Notes under the pieces: generated by a model | Seen by the model: the letters and a program-made list of their open reading frames with translations, nothing else | Told to the model about the DNA's origin: nothing | Databases searched by the model: none | Made by a program: the position numbers and the translations under genes | In this document: piece after piece, positions 1-8,190 of the stretch | Layout of the letters: every line of letters starts with the position of its first letter | How positions within the stretch are numbered: the first letter of the stretch is position 1 | DNA from: Tunturibacter empetritectus | GTDB lineage: Bacteria > Acidobacteriota > Terriglobia > Terriglobales > Acidobacteriaceae | Reading direction: 5' to 3' | DNA: 64,000 nucleotides | Assembly (NCBI RefSeq): GCF_040358985.1 | Contig: NZ_CP132932.1 | Coordinates: forward strand, 4,030,001-4,094,000

Positions 1-1
1 T

Positions 2-160
2 GGGGCTGTCGCGGTGGCAGCGTTCTGGTTTGCGATTCAGCTTTGCTGGTCGGCTGCAGGCAAACCCTGGTATGGCGTGGTGGGACGACTGGCGGGGGCT
101 GTGGCGCTGCTTGCGCTGGGAGTGGTGATGATCTTTTTTACCGCCTTCGGGTCGGACTGA
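2..160 (+). CDS. C-terminal end of an integral membrane protein (5' truncated)
   Basis: An open frame enters from the left window edge and stops at TGA 158-160, giving the last 52 residues of a protein. The visible part is hydrophobic: one membrane segment at the very start (AVAAFWFAIQLCW), a short polar link with GKPWYG, and a second segment (AGAVALLALGVVMIFF) ending in a short FGSD tail. This is the pattern of the last two helices of a polytopic inner-membrane protein. The family cannot be named from so little. It converges on the minus-strand metallophosphoesterase gene, leaving about 50 bases between the stops. Confidence 0.6.
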   Translation, partial: GAVAVAAFWFAIQLCWSAAGKPWYGVVGRLAGAVALLALGVVMIFFTAFGSD

Positions 161-213
161 AGGTTTTCTCGATGGTTTGGAGATGCGCGCAACTGGGTGT
201 CTGGCGTTACGGT

Positions 214-1089
214 TCAGGCTGGCTGAAGGGTGATGACTGTGATCTCCGGGGGGCAGTTGAGGCGGAAGGGCAGGCCAACGGTGCCGATGCCGCGATTCAC
301 GTATAGCTGCATTCGATTGAACTGGTAGTGACCTTCTGGATATTTTTCGCCTAGTGGAGGCAGGATGAGCGGGCCAAGGAAGGGCAGACGGACCTGGCCG
401 CCGTGGGCGTGGCCGGAGAGCATGAGGTCGACGAGGGGGCCCCTGGGATGGGCGACGACGTCGTCGGCGTAGTCGGGCTCGTGGGCCATGAGGATGACTG
501 GACCGTCGGGCCTAGTGGGGATGGCGAGGTCGAGGTTGGGAGCGCTGGTGCCGGGGTCGTCGACGCCGCAGAGCCAGAGACGGGAGCCGCTGCGTTCGAT
601 GGGAAGATAACGGTTGACCAGGACGGGTGTGCCGCGGCTGGAGAGAGCCTGAATGACCATGGGGGCGTTGACGGCTACGTCGTGATTGCCGAGGATGCCG
701 TAGCGCAGAGGGGCGGTGAGGGTAGCGATGATCTCCGCACAACGGTGAGCAGCGTGTTTGCCGGCGATGAACGTGACAGAGCCGTGGGTGATGAAGTCGC
801 CGGTGAGGAGGACGAGGTCCGGGGCGAGCGTGTTGACTTTGTGGATGACGCGTTCGAAGAAGAAGGGTTCAGTGTACTCGTCTAGGTGTATGTCGCTGAG
901 TTGAACGATGCGATAGCCGTGGAAGGCGGTTGGGAGATTCGCGATGGCGATGGGGCGTTGGACGACGTCGACTTCGTGGCGAGCGATCTCTCCGGAGTAG
1001 AGAGCCAGAGCTGCTGCTGCGGTCCCTGAGCCTATGAGGAATTTGCGTCGGGTAAAGCGCGACGGCTGATCGGGTTGAGAGCCGGGCAT
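214..1089 (-). CDS. Tat-exported metallophosphoesterase (YkuE/YaeI type)
   Basis: A 291-aa protein of the calcineurin-like metallophosphoesterase superfamily. All five metal-binding blocks are visible in order: SDIHLD, LLTGDF, LGNHD, the MAHEP histidine, and SGHAHGG. The N-terminus carries a twin-arginine signal (RRKFLIGSG followed by an Ala-rich hydrophobic stretch), so the enzyme is probably folded in the cytoplasm and exported to act at the periplasmic face. Relatives in the YkuE/YaeI group are membrane-associated and act on phosphodiester or pyrophosphate bonds; some hydrolyse UDP-2,3-diacylglucosamine, but the substrate here cannot be read from sequence. The ATG at 1087-1089 is the only start that keeps the whole Tat signal. 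The gene is monocistronic, divergent from the peptidase gene to its right. Confidence 0.88.
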   Translation of the reverse strand: MPGSQPDQPSRFTRRKFLIGSGTAAAALALYSGEIARHEVDVVQRPIAIANLPTAFHGYRIVQLSDIHLDEYTEPFFFERVIHKVNTLAPDLVLLTGDFITHGSVTFIAGKHAAHRCAEIIATLTAPLRYGILGNHDVAVNAPMVIQALSSRGTPVLVNRYLPIERSGSRLWLCGVDDPGTSAPNLDLAIPTRPDGPVILMAHEPDYADDVVAHPRGPLVDLMLSGHAHGGQVRLPFLGPLILPPLGEKYPEGHYQFNRMQLYVNRGIGTVGLPFRLNCPPEITVITLQPA

Positions 1090-1162
1090 ACTTCCATAAT
1101 ACCGGTTGCAACGCTATGGGCGAAAGACAGGTTAGGGACGATGGGGTTGGGTAGAATCAGAG

Positions 1163-2251
1163 GTGATGAATTTTAGCTTGAGGAAGAAAAGAGCTACTGC
1201 GGCCGCGAAGGCAGCTGGCGTTGATGGGATGTTGATCGCGCATCTGCCGGATGTTCGCTATTTGTGCGGGTTTACGGGCTCGAATGCGGTGCTTGCGTTC
1301 GCGGGGGGACGCGCGACTCTGTTTACTGACGGACGGTATACGGTGCAAGCGCGCGTGGAGGCGGCCAGGACCAGGGTGATGATTGCGAAGAAGCCTGCGG
1401 TGGTGGCGGCTTGTGAGTGGCTTGAGACTGCCGGGGTAAGGCGCTGCGGATTTGACGCGGCGCATACGACGGTGGCGGGCCTGGAGATGATGCGGAAGGC
1501 TCTCTCGGCTAAGGTGCGGCGAGGAATGTTTGTGGCGGTGGGGCCGTTAGTGGCGCGGATGCGCGAGGTGAAAGACGTCGACGAGGTGAAGTTGATACGT
1601 GCCGCTGCGCTGGTGGGGTGCGATCTGTTTGAGGGCATGCTGACGTATCTGGAGGCGGGGCTGACCGAGACGGAGGTAGCGGCGACGTTGGAGTACGCGG
1701 CGAGGCTGGCGGGGGCGGAGGGGATGTCGTTCGACACGATCGTTGCGAGCGGGGAGCGATCGGCGCTGCCGCATGGGCGTGCAACAGGGGCTAAGCTGCC
1801 AAAGCAGGGGTTCGTGACCCTGGACTTCGGTGTTATTCTCGACGGATATTGCAGCGACATGACTCGTACCGTACACATAGGCAAGGCGTTGCCTAGTGAG
1901 CGGGACGTGTATGATTCTGTGCTGGAAGCTCAGGAGGCCGCGGTCGCCGCTGTTGCGCCGGGGGTGACTGCCGGAGAGGTGGACGAGGCGGCCAGGAGCG
2001 TTTTGCGGAGGGTGAAGCTGGATAAGTACTTCAGCCACTCTACCGGGCACGGTGTTGGGTTGGAGATTCATGAAGGACCACGGCTTGCGGCGAAGCAGAC
2101 GCAGGTGTTAGAGCAGGGAATGGTGATTACAATCGAACCTGGTGTGTATATGCCCGGAAGGTTTGGGTTGCGCATCGAAGATATGGTTTTAGTGACGGCT
2201 AATGGCGGCGAGGTTTTGACGCCCAGTGTGAAGGCCTGGATAGAGCTCTAA
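1163..2251 (+). CDS. Xaa-Pro aminopeptidase, M24 family
   Basis: A 362-aa metallopeptidase with the creatinase/prolidase architecture: an N-terminal domain (about residues 1-130, with LPDVRYLCGFTGSNA) and a C-terminal pita-bread catalytic domain. The dinuclear metal ligands are in place: the aspartates of LDFG and CSDMTRT, the histidine of STGHGVGLEIHEG, and the glutamates of ITIEPGVY and RIEDM. It should release N-terminal residues from peptides with proline in second position, in the cytoplasm. An M24 peptidase directly upstream of accB-accC is a common bacterial arrangement, often with efp in between; efp is absent here. It starts at an ATG (1163) and ends 36 bases before accB, so co-transcription with accBC is likely. 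Confidence 0.9.
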   Translation: MMNFSLRKKRATAAAKAAGVDGMLIAHLPDVRYLCGFTGSNAVLAFAGGRATLFTDGRYTVQARVEAARTRVMIAKKPAVVAACEWLETAGVRRCGFDAAHTTVAGLEMMRKALSAKVRRGMFVAVGPLVARMREVKDVDEVKLIRAAALVGCDLFEGMLTYLEAGLTETEVAATLEYAARLAGAEGMSFDTIVASGERSALPHGRATGAKLPKQGFVTLDFGVILDGYCSDMTRTVHIGKALPSERDVYDSVLEAQEAAVAAVAPGVTAGEVDEAARSVLRRVKLDKYFSHSTGHGVGLEIHEGPRLAAKQTQVLEQGMVITIEPGVYMPGRFGLRIEDMVLVTANGGEVLTPSVKAWIEL

Positions 2252-2287
2252 AAAAGACATGGTGCCGGAAGAGGCACGGGAAGAGAC

Positions 2288-2788
2288 ATGATGGACGGAA
2301 ATAAGTTGAATGAGCTGCGCGAACTGGTCGAGTTTTTGAAGGCGAACGAGATCGCCGAGTTCGATATGGAACAGGACGACCTGAAGGTGCGGATTAAGTT
2401 CGCGGGTGAGCCTGCTGTCGCTGCTCCTGCTGGCGGATTTGATATGGCGCATTTGAGTCGATTGATGGCATCGGCGCCTGCTGCAGCGGTTCCGGCTGTC
2501 GCTGCCGCGGCGAGCGCTCCTGTTCCGGCTGCTGAGGTTGAGGAGAAGCTGCATGAGGTGAAGTCGCCGATTGTGGGGACGTTCTATGAGTCGCCGTCGC
2601 CAGGCGCGCCTGCGTTTGTGAAGGTGGGCGATCAGGTGGAGGTGGGGCAGGTGCTCTGCATCGTCGAGGCCATGAAGCTGATGAATGAGATTGAGTCCGA
2701 TGTGGCCGGCGAAGTTGTGAAACGAATCGCAGCGAGCGGTCAGCCGGTGGAGTATGGACAGCCACTGTTTGCTATCAAGGCGCGGTAA
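2288..2788 (+). CDS. accB: Biotin carboxyl carrier protein of acetyl-CoA carboxylase
   Basis: A 166-aa BCCP. It has an N-terminal helical region (ELVEFLKANEIAEFDMEQDD), an Ala/Pro-rich flexible linker (about residues 40-80), and a C-terminal biotinyl domain with the biotinylation site EAMKLMNEIE, whose lysine is the attachment point. It carries the carboxyl group between biotin carboxylase and carboxyltransferase in malonyl-CoA synthesis, the first step of fatty acid synthesis. Two adjacent ATG codons (2288 and 2291) can serve as start; a GAAGAG stretch lies just upstream. accC follows after a 77-base gap that contains an unusual short tandem repeat. The accA and accD subunits are not in the window. 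Confidence 0.95.
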   Translation: MMDGNKLNELRELVEFLKANEIAEFDMEQDDLKVRIKFAGEPAVAAPAGGFDMAHLSRLMASAPAAAVPAVAAAASAPVPAAEVEEKLHEVKSPIVGTFYESPSPGAPAFVKVGDQVEVGQVLCIVEAMKLMNEIESDVAGEVVKRIAASGQPVEYGQPLFAIKAR

Positions 2789-2799
2789 AGACGGTAGCG

Positions 2800-2850
2800 A
2801 TTCGTCAGTGAAAGATTCGTCAGCAAAGATCAGTCCGCAAAGATCAATGG
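2800..2850 (+). repeat. Imperfect 14-15 bp tandem repeat between accB and accC
   Basis: Three head-to-tail copies of a 14-15 bp unit (2800-2814, 2815-2828, 2829-2842), each ending in AAAG and starting AT(T/C), followed by the start of a fourth (2843-2850). Copies 1 and 2 share ATTCGTCAG; copies 2 and 3 share GCAAAG. The repeat ends just before the GGAAGG ribosome-binding region of accC. It could be simple slippage or a regulatory site; the sequence alone does not decide. Confidence 0.6.
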
Positions 2851-2865
2851 AAGGCACCTGTATTT

Positions 2866-4221
2866 ATGTTTCGTAAGGTATTGATTGCCAATCGTGGGGA
2901 GATTGCACTGCGCGTGATCAGCGCCTGTAAGGAGATGGGTATCCGCACGGTTGCGGTGTACAGCGAGGCTGATCGGAATTCGCTGCATGTGCGGTTTGCC
3001 GATGAGGCGATCTGTATCGGACCTCCGCGTTCGGCGGATAGCTATCTGAATGTACCTGCCGTAATCTCGGCGGCTGAGATTGCGGATGTAGACGCGATTC
3101 ATCCTGGGTATGGGCTGCTGAGCGAGAATGCGAACTTCGCCGAGGTGTGCCGCGCGTCGAACATCAAGTTCATCGGGCCTCCGCCCGAGGTAACACGGAT
3201 GATGGGCGAGAAGTCCACGGCGCGGCAGACGATGAAGAAGGCAAAGGTGCCGATTCTGCCGGGGTCCGATGGGATTATCGCGGACGAGAATGAGGCGCTG
3301 GAGTGGGCCAAGGATGTTGGGTACCCGGTGATTCTGAAGGCGGTCGCGGGTGGTGGCGGTCGTGGGATGCGCATCTGTCGTAACAAAGAAGAGTTGCCGG
3401 GGATGTACCAGCAGGCTTCGACCGAGGCGGCGAATGCATTCGGGAATGGCGATATGTACATGGAGAAGTTCATCGAGCGGCCCCGGCACATTGAGTTCCA
3501 GGTGCTGGCCGATGAGCATGGCAATGTGATGAGCCTGGGGGAGCGTGAGTGCTCGATCCAGCGACGGCACCAGAAGTTGATTGAAGAGGCTCCCAGTCTG
3601 ATGATCACTCCCAAGCTTCGTGAAGAACTGGGTAAGACGATCAAGCGGGCGCTGGAGAATATTGGCTATTGGAATGCCGGGACGATTGAGTTTTTGATGG
3701 ATGAGGATGGCAAGATCTACTTCATCGAGATGAATACTAGGATCCAGGTGGAGCATTGTGTAACCGAGATGGTTACAGGAATTGATCTAGTGAAGGCGCA
3801 GCTGCGGATTGCTGCGGGCGAGAAGCTGACCTCGATTATTACGCGTCCGGTGGAGATTCGCGGGCATGCGATCGAGTGCCGTATTAATGCGGAGCATCCA
3901 GAGAAGTTCACGCCAAGCGCCGGAAAAATTACGGCCTTCAATCTGCCGGGAGGTAATGGGGTGCGGGTGGATACTGCCCAATACGCTGAGGGGTTTGTGC
4001 CGCCTTACTACGACTCTTTGATTGCGAAGCTGATCTGTCATGGAGCGGATCGCGAAGAGGCGATGAACAAGATGCAGCGGGCGCTGAGCCAGTTTGTGGT
4101 GCAGGGAATTCATACGACGATTCCGCTGCACGAGAAGATCTTTGCGGATAAAGAGTTTCGTTCGGGGCAGTTCGATACGAAGTTTATGGAGCGGTTCTTC
4201 GAGCGGCAGAAGGAAAGCTAG
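2866..4221 (+). CDS. accC: Biotin carboxylase subunit of acetyl-CoA carboxylase
   Basis: A 451-aa protein of the usual AccC length. It carries the biotin-carboxylase N-terminal domain ([17 protein letters not shown]), the ATP-grasp domain with the glycine-rich loop GGGGRGMRI at about residues 162-170, the catalytic segment [15 protein letters not shown] around residue 290, and the C-terminal biotin-carboxylase domain. It carboxylates the biotin of AccB with bicarbonate and ATP. The ATG at 2866 is preceded by GGAAGG. Its TAG stop (4219-4221) directly abuts the GTG start of thiE, so the two are likely translationally coupled. The cytoplasmic enzyme depends on biotin, which BioY (about 24 kb) could import. 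Confidence 0.97.
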   Translation: MFRKVLIANRGEIALRVISACKEMGIRTVAVYSEADRNSLHVRFADEAICIGPPRSADSYLNVPAVISAAEIADVDAIHPGYGLLSENANFAEVCRASNIKFIGPPPEVTRMMGEKSTARQTMKKAKVPILPGSDGIIADENEALEWAKDVGYPVILKAVAGGGGRGMRICRNKEELPGMYQQASTEAANAFGNGDMYMEKFIERPRHIEFQVLADEHGNVMSLGERECSIQRRHQKLIEEAPSLMITPKLREELGKTIKRALENIGYWNAGTIEFLMDEDGKIYFIEMNTRIQVEHCVTEMVTGIDLVKAQLRIAAGEKLTSIITRPVEIRGHAIECRINAEHPEKFTPSAGKITAFNLPGGNGVRVDTAQYAEGFVPPYYDSLIAKLICHGADREEAMNKMQRALSQFVVQGIHTTIPLHEKIFADKEFRSGQFDTKFMERFFERQKES

Positions 4222-4854
4222 GTGGGAATCCTGCTACCGCGTTTGTATCCGATTGTGGACGATGGTTTTCTGGCGAGTCGCGGAATGGCAGTTGAGCGAT
4301 TTGCGAAGGAACTAAAAGCGGCTGGGGTCGGACTGCTTCAGTATCGCAACAAGGCGGGCGGTCCTCAGGCGATTTTGCGGGTTGCCGCCCTGATTCGCGA
4401 TGCGATGGGCGACAGCGGGTGCCGGTTGATTCTGAATGATCGAGCGGACCTTGCGGTGATTGCCGGGTGGGATGGAGTTCATGTGGGGCAGGAGGATCTG
4501 TCGCCAGATGATGCGCGCCGGGTAGTGGGGGCGGAGAGCTGGGTTGGGGTTTCTACGCATACGGAGGAGCAGGTTCGACTGGCGGAGTTGAGTTGTGCGG
4601 ATTATGTTGCGGTGGGGCCGGTGTTTGCTACGGGGACGAAGCTGGACGCGGAGCCGGTGATTGGGTTGGCGGGTGTGAGACGGGCGCGGACGTTGACGAC
4701 GAAGCCGATTGTGGGGATTGGCGGAGTTACGCGGGCGAATGCGCGAAGCGTGATCGATGCTGGGGCGGATTCGGTTGCGGTGATCAGCGCCTTGATTGCT
4801 GAGGGGGAGTCGGTGGAGAAAGTGGCGAGAGACTTTCTCGATGTTTTACGGTAG
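4222..4854 (+). CDS. thiE: Thiamine-phosphate synthase
   Basis: A 210-aa TIM-barrel protein matching ThiE: N-terminal LYPIVDD, the conserved LLQYRNK segment, LILNDRADLA, GVHVGQEDLSPDDAR, GVSTHTEEQ, DYVAVGPVFATGTK and the C-terminal phosphate-binding VGIGGV...NARSVIDAGADSVAVISAL. It joins HMP-pyrophosphate and thiazole phosphate to make thiamine monophosphate in the cytoplasm. The start is a GTG placed immediately after the accC stop with no spacer, which points to translational reinitiation. No other thiamine gene and no TPP riboswitch-like sequence is visible nearby, so its expression is probably set by the acc promoter. Confidence 0.93.
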   Translation: MGILLPRLYPIVDDGFLASRGMAVERFAKELKAAGVGLLQYRNKAGGPQAILRVAALIRDAMGDSGCRLILNDRADLAVIAGWDGVHVGQEDLSPDDARRVVGAESWVGVSTHTEEQVRLAELSCADYVAVGPVFATGTKLDAEPVIGLAGVRRARTLTTKPIVGIGGVTRANARSVIDAGADSVAVISALIAEGESVEKVARDFLDVLR

Positions 4855-4865
4855 AACAGACGAAC

Positions 4866-6473
4866 GTGAATCTTGTGAAAAAAATAACAGCCGACCTCTC
4901 CCCTTCGCTGCGGGATGACAAACAAAGATGCGTTGCGGAAGATGGCGAGCCGGTGTCTTCTGCTCCTCAGTTTGTGCAGGGGATGGGGTTGTTTTCTGCG
5001 ACCGCGATTGTAATGGGTTCGATGATTGGATCGGGCATCTTCATTGTGTCGGCGGATATGTCCCGTGGATTGGGGTCGCCGGCGTTGCTGATTGCGGCGT
5101 GGCTGGTGACTGCGCTGATGACGATTATTGGTGCGCTGAGTTATGGAGAGCTGGCGGCGATGATGCCTAAGGCGGGTGGGCAGTATGTTTATCTGCGCGA
5201 GGCGTTGGGGCCGTTGTGGGGTTTTCTTTATGGGTGGACGCTGTTCCTGGTGATCCAGACGGGAACGATTGCTGCGGTGGGAGTGGCGTTCGGGAAGTTT
5301 CTTGGGGTCTTCTTTCCGAGAGTGAGCGCGCAGAACTGGATCTGGCATATCGGGCATGTTCCGCCGTGGCATGTGGGGCCGATGGTGCTGGGCAACATGG
5401 ATATTGGGTTGAATACGGCGAACCTGTCGGCGATTGTGGTGATTACGCTGCTGACGCTGCTGAACACGTTTGGGGTGAAGATGGGCGCGGCTGTGCAGAA
5501 TGTCTTCACTTCTGCGAAGGTGCTGGCTCTGATGGCGGTGGTGTTGATTGGGGTGGTCGCGAAGAACTCGGCTGCGGTGGCCGCGAACTTCGGTACGGGA
5601 TGGCAGAACTTCTGGGCGAGAGCTGGATGGCATACGACCCATGCGGTGCAGGTCGGTGTAGGTGGGCCAACGGCTTATGTTGGAGTGCTGACCATTGTTG
5701 CGGTGGTGCAGGTGGGGTCGCTGTTTAGCTCGGATGCGTGGAACAACGTTACATTCACGGCTGGGGAGATTAGGAATCCGAAGAGGAATCTCCCACTATC
5801 GCTGGCCATTGGTACGGGCGTGGTGTTGCTGCTGTACGTGCTGTGCAACTTCGTTTATCTGAGTGTGCTGCCGTTGGCGGGGGATCCGGCCGCGACGACG
5901 ATTGTGGGCCGAGGGATTCAGTTTGCGTCAGAGGACAGGGTTGCGACGGCGGTGATGGAGCAGGCTTTTGCGGGCTACGGCGCGAAGCTGATGGCTGGTG
6001 CGATTTTGATCTCGACGTTTGGATGTGTGAACGGAATGCTGTTGGCGGGTGCGCGAGTGTACTACGCGATGAGCAGGGATGGGCTGTTTTTTAAAGCGGT
6101 GGGCAGGCTGAGTGAGCGGTCGAAGACTCCGGTGAACTCGCTTTGGGTGCAGTGGGCCTGGACGTGTCTGTTGTGTCTGTCTGGGAGTTACGGGCAGCTG
6201 CTGGATTATGTGATCTTCGCCGTGCTCGTCTTTTATATTCTGACGATTGCGGGGCTGTTTGTGCTTCGACGGACTCGGCCGACGGCGGCGCGGCCTTATA
6301 AGGCGTTTGGATACCCGGTGTTGCCGGCACTTTATATCGTGATGGCTGTGTGGATTTGTGCAGTACTATTGCGTTACAAACCTCAATACACGTGGCCGGG
6401 CCTGATAATTGTTCTGCTAGGCATACCGGTGTATCTGGTGTGGAAGCGACAAGCTGTTGCGGAAGCTGTTTAG
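4866..6473 (+). CDS. APC-family amino acid permease
   Basis: A 535-aa polytopic membrane protein of the amino acid-polyamine-organocation superfamily. The first transmembrane helix shows the substrate-binding glycine motif (VMGSMIGSGIFIVSADM), followed by about 12 predicted helices; the segment SSDAWNNVTFTAGEIRNPKRNLP is typical of the LAT/YkbA-like branch. The N-terminus (about 40 residues) is polar and cytoplasmic. It probably exchanges or imports neutral amino acids; the substrate cannot be read from sequence. Start is GTG at 4866, 11 bases after thiE; a second GTG at 4875 is possible. It lies 24 bases upstream of a second APC permease. Confidence 0.9.
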   Translation: MNLVKKITADLSPSLRDDKQRCVAEDGEPVSSAPQFVQGMGLFSATAIVMGSMIGSGIFIVSADMSRGLGSPALLIAAWLVTALMTIIGALSYGELAAMMPKAGGQYVYLREALGPLWGFLYGWTLFLVIQTGTIAAVGVAFGKFLGVFFPRVSAQNWIWHIGHVPPWHVGPMVLGNMDIGLNTANLSAIVVITLLTLLNTFGVKMGAAVQNVFTSAKVLALMAVVLIGVVAKNSAAVAANFGTGWQNFWARAGWHTTHAVQVGVGGPTAYVGVLTIVAVVQVGSLFSSDAWNNVTFTAGEIRNPKRNLPLSLAIGTGVVLLLYVLCNFVYLSVLPLAGDPAATTIVGRGIQFASEDRVATAVMEQAFAGYGAKLMAGAILISTFGCVNGMLLAGARVYYAMSRDGLFFKAVGRLSERSKTPVNSLWVQWAWTCLLCLSGSYGQLLDYVIFAVLVFYILTIAGLFVLRRTRPTAARPYKAFGYPVLPALYIVMAVWICAVLLRYKPQYTWPGLIIVLLGIPVYLVWKRQAVAEAV

Positions 6474-6497
6474 GGAAGTTGGGAGATTAGAACGCGC

Positions 6498-8108
6498 ATG
6501 GGAAATCTGTTTGCCAAGAAGTCAATGAACAAGATGATGGCCGAGGCCAATGAACACGGCGTCGATACACTAGAGCGTGTGCTGGGGCCGGTGCAGTTGA
6601 CTGCGCTGGGCATCGGCGCGGTCATCGGCGCAGGTATCTTTGTGTTGAGTGGATTGGGAGCGCGAACCGCTGGGCCTAGCCTAATGCTGGCGTTTGTGCT
6701 GAGCGGATTGGGATGCGCCTTTGCGGGACTGTGCTATGCGGAGTTTGCGGCGATGATTCCGCTGGCTGGCAGCGCCTACACCTATGCGTACGCGACCCTG
6801 GGTGAGTTGATCGCTTGGATTATCGGGTGGGATCTGACGCTTGAGTACGCGATGGGCGCGAGTACGGTGAGCTCGGGCTGGTCGAATAATTTTGTGGAGA
6901 TGTTGAACATCTTCCACCTTAAGTTTCCCCTGTGGCTGGCCTATGATCATTGGACGGGCCTAAGGCAGGCGACCGATATGGTGGCGAGAGGCATGGTGTT
7001 GAGCTCTCATCCGGGGATGGTTCCGGGTACGCCGGCGTTCAGCGACGCGATGGACGCTCTGAAGGCGGCGCACCCGCCTGAGCTGGTGACACAGGCACAC
7101 GCGTTGTTGAATGCGCCGCACCTCTTTGGAGTAGAGATAGGGATCAACGTTCCGGCGTTCCTGATTGCGCTGGTGATTACAGCGGTGCTGGTGGTGGGAA
7201 TTAAAGAGAGCGCGAAGTTCAACGCGACCATCGTGGCAATCAAAGTTGGGATCGTGTTGTTTGTGCTTGGTTTGGGGTCGCACTACATCACGAAATCAAA
7301 CTGGGGAACGGATTGGCATAGCTTTGCACCGTTTGGCGTTGGTGGAATCGGGCTGGCTGCCGGCCTGGTCTTCTTTTCGTACATTGGCTTTGATGCGGTG
7401 TCGACGACGGCGCAGGAGGCTAAGAATCCTCAGCGCGATCTGCCGATTGGGATCATTGTGTCGCTGTCGATCTGCACGCTGTTATATATCGGCGTGGCAG
7501 CTGTTTTGACTGGGATGGTGCCGTGGCGCGAGGTGAACATTGAAGCACCGATCTCGCGGGCCTTTCTGGATCACAACCTTGCCTGGGCCTCAAACATTGT
7601 GACGATTGGCGCGCTGGCGGGGCTGACCAGCGTGATGCTGGTGATGTTGCTGGGGCAAAGCCGGGTGCTCTATTCGATGGCGCATGACGGTCTGCTGCCA
7701 AAGAAGTTTTTCGGTGACATCCATCACAAGTTCCGGACGCCGTGGAAGGGGACGATTCTTGCGGGTCTTCTGGCGGCGATCGTGGGAAGCATTACTCCCA
7801 TCGACGATATCGGCAAGATGGTGAATATCGGGACATTGCTTGCGTTCGTGATCGTGTGTATTGCCGTGATTGTGCTGCGGAGGACTGATCCCGACCGAGC
7901 AAGACCGTTCAGGACGCCGTGGGTGCCGGTCGTGCCGGCTCTTGGGATTCTCTTCAACGGATACATGATGTACAAGCTAGGGATCTGGAACTGGGTTCGC
8001 TTGGTTGTCTGGCTGATTATCGGGCTAGTTGTCTACTTTACCTACAGCAGAAAGCACAGCACGCTGCAGCAGAGCCTTGAAGCGAAGGAATCGGTAGAGA
8101 TTAAATAG
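6498..8108 (+). CDS. APC-family (cationic amino acid transporter-like) permease
   Basis: A 536-aa permease of the CAT/YfnA branch of the APC superfamily. Helix 1 has GIGAVIGAGIFVLSG, and FFSYIGFDAVSTTAQEAKNPQRDLPIGI is the hallmark loop of this branch. About 12-14 helices are predicted, ending in a short charged tail. An insertion of about 60 residues between helices 4 and 5 (around residues 150-215, hydrophilic and Ala/Pro-rich) is longer than in short relatives. It likely carries cationic or neutral amino acids across the inner membrane. ATG at 6498. It is only distantly similar to the preceding permease, so the pair is not a recent tandem duplication. Confidence 0.9.
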   Translation: MGNLFAKKSMNKMMAEANEHGVDTLERVLGPVQLTALGIGAVIGAGIFVLSGLGARTAGPSLMLAFVLSGLGCAFAGLCYAEFAAMIPLAGSAYTYAYATLGELIAWIIGWDLTLEYAMGASTVSSGWSNNFVEMLNIFHLKFPLWLAYDHWTGLRQATDMVARGMVLSSHPGMVPGTPAFSDAMDALKAAHPPELVTQAHALLNAPHLFGVEIGINVPAFLIALVITAVLVVGIKESAKFNATIVAIKVGIVLFVLGLGSHYITKSNWGTDWHSFAPFGVGGIGLAAGLVFFSYIGFDAVSTTAQEAKNPQRDLPIGIIVSLSICTLLYIGVAAVLTGMVPWREVNIEAPISRAFLDHNLAWASNIVTIGALAGLTSVMLVMLLGQSRVLYSMAHDGLLPKKFFGDIHHKFRTPWKGTILAGLLAAIVGSITPIDDIGKMVNIGTLLAFVIVCIAVIVLRRTDPDRARPFRTPWVPVVPALGILFNGYMMYKLGIWNWVRLVVWLIIGLVVYFTYSRKHSTLQQSLEAKESVEIK

Positions 8109-8128
8109 AAGATCGTTGGAAGATAGAC

Positions 8129-8160
8129 GGCGTCCAGCTTCGGCAGGGCGCCTTCTCTAT
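8129..8160 (+). terminator. Possible rho-independent terminator after the APC permease pair
   Basis: GGCGTCC (8129-8135) can pair with GGGCGCC (8146-8152), a seven-pair stem with one G-U and a 10-base loop, followed by the pyrimidine-rich TTCTCTATTT. The T-tract is interrupted, so this is only a moderate candidate for the 3' end of the acc-thiE-permease transcript. Confidence 0.4.
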
Positions 8161-8190
8161 TTGAGGATATGGCTTGTGATGGCTTTGTGG

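Noticed and set aside
43..306. 87-codon plus-strand ORF at the left edge
   Set aside because: It is out of frame with the convincing membrane-protein tail (2-160), runs antisense into the metallophosphoesterase gene, and its Gly/Cys-rich translation is typical of a shadow frame.
403..885. 160-codon plus-strand ORF
   Set aside because: Lies wholly antisense to the metallophosphoesterase gene, whose motifs are complete; Gly/Asp/Val-rich composition is that of a reverse-strand shadow.
4866..8108. Recent tandem duplication of the two APC permeases
   Set aside because: The proteins share only general family motifs and belong to different branches; no DNA-level similarity is seen.
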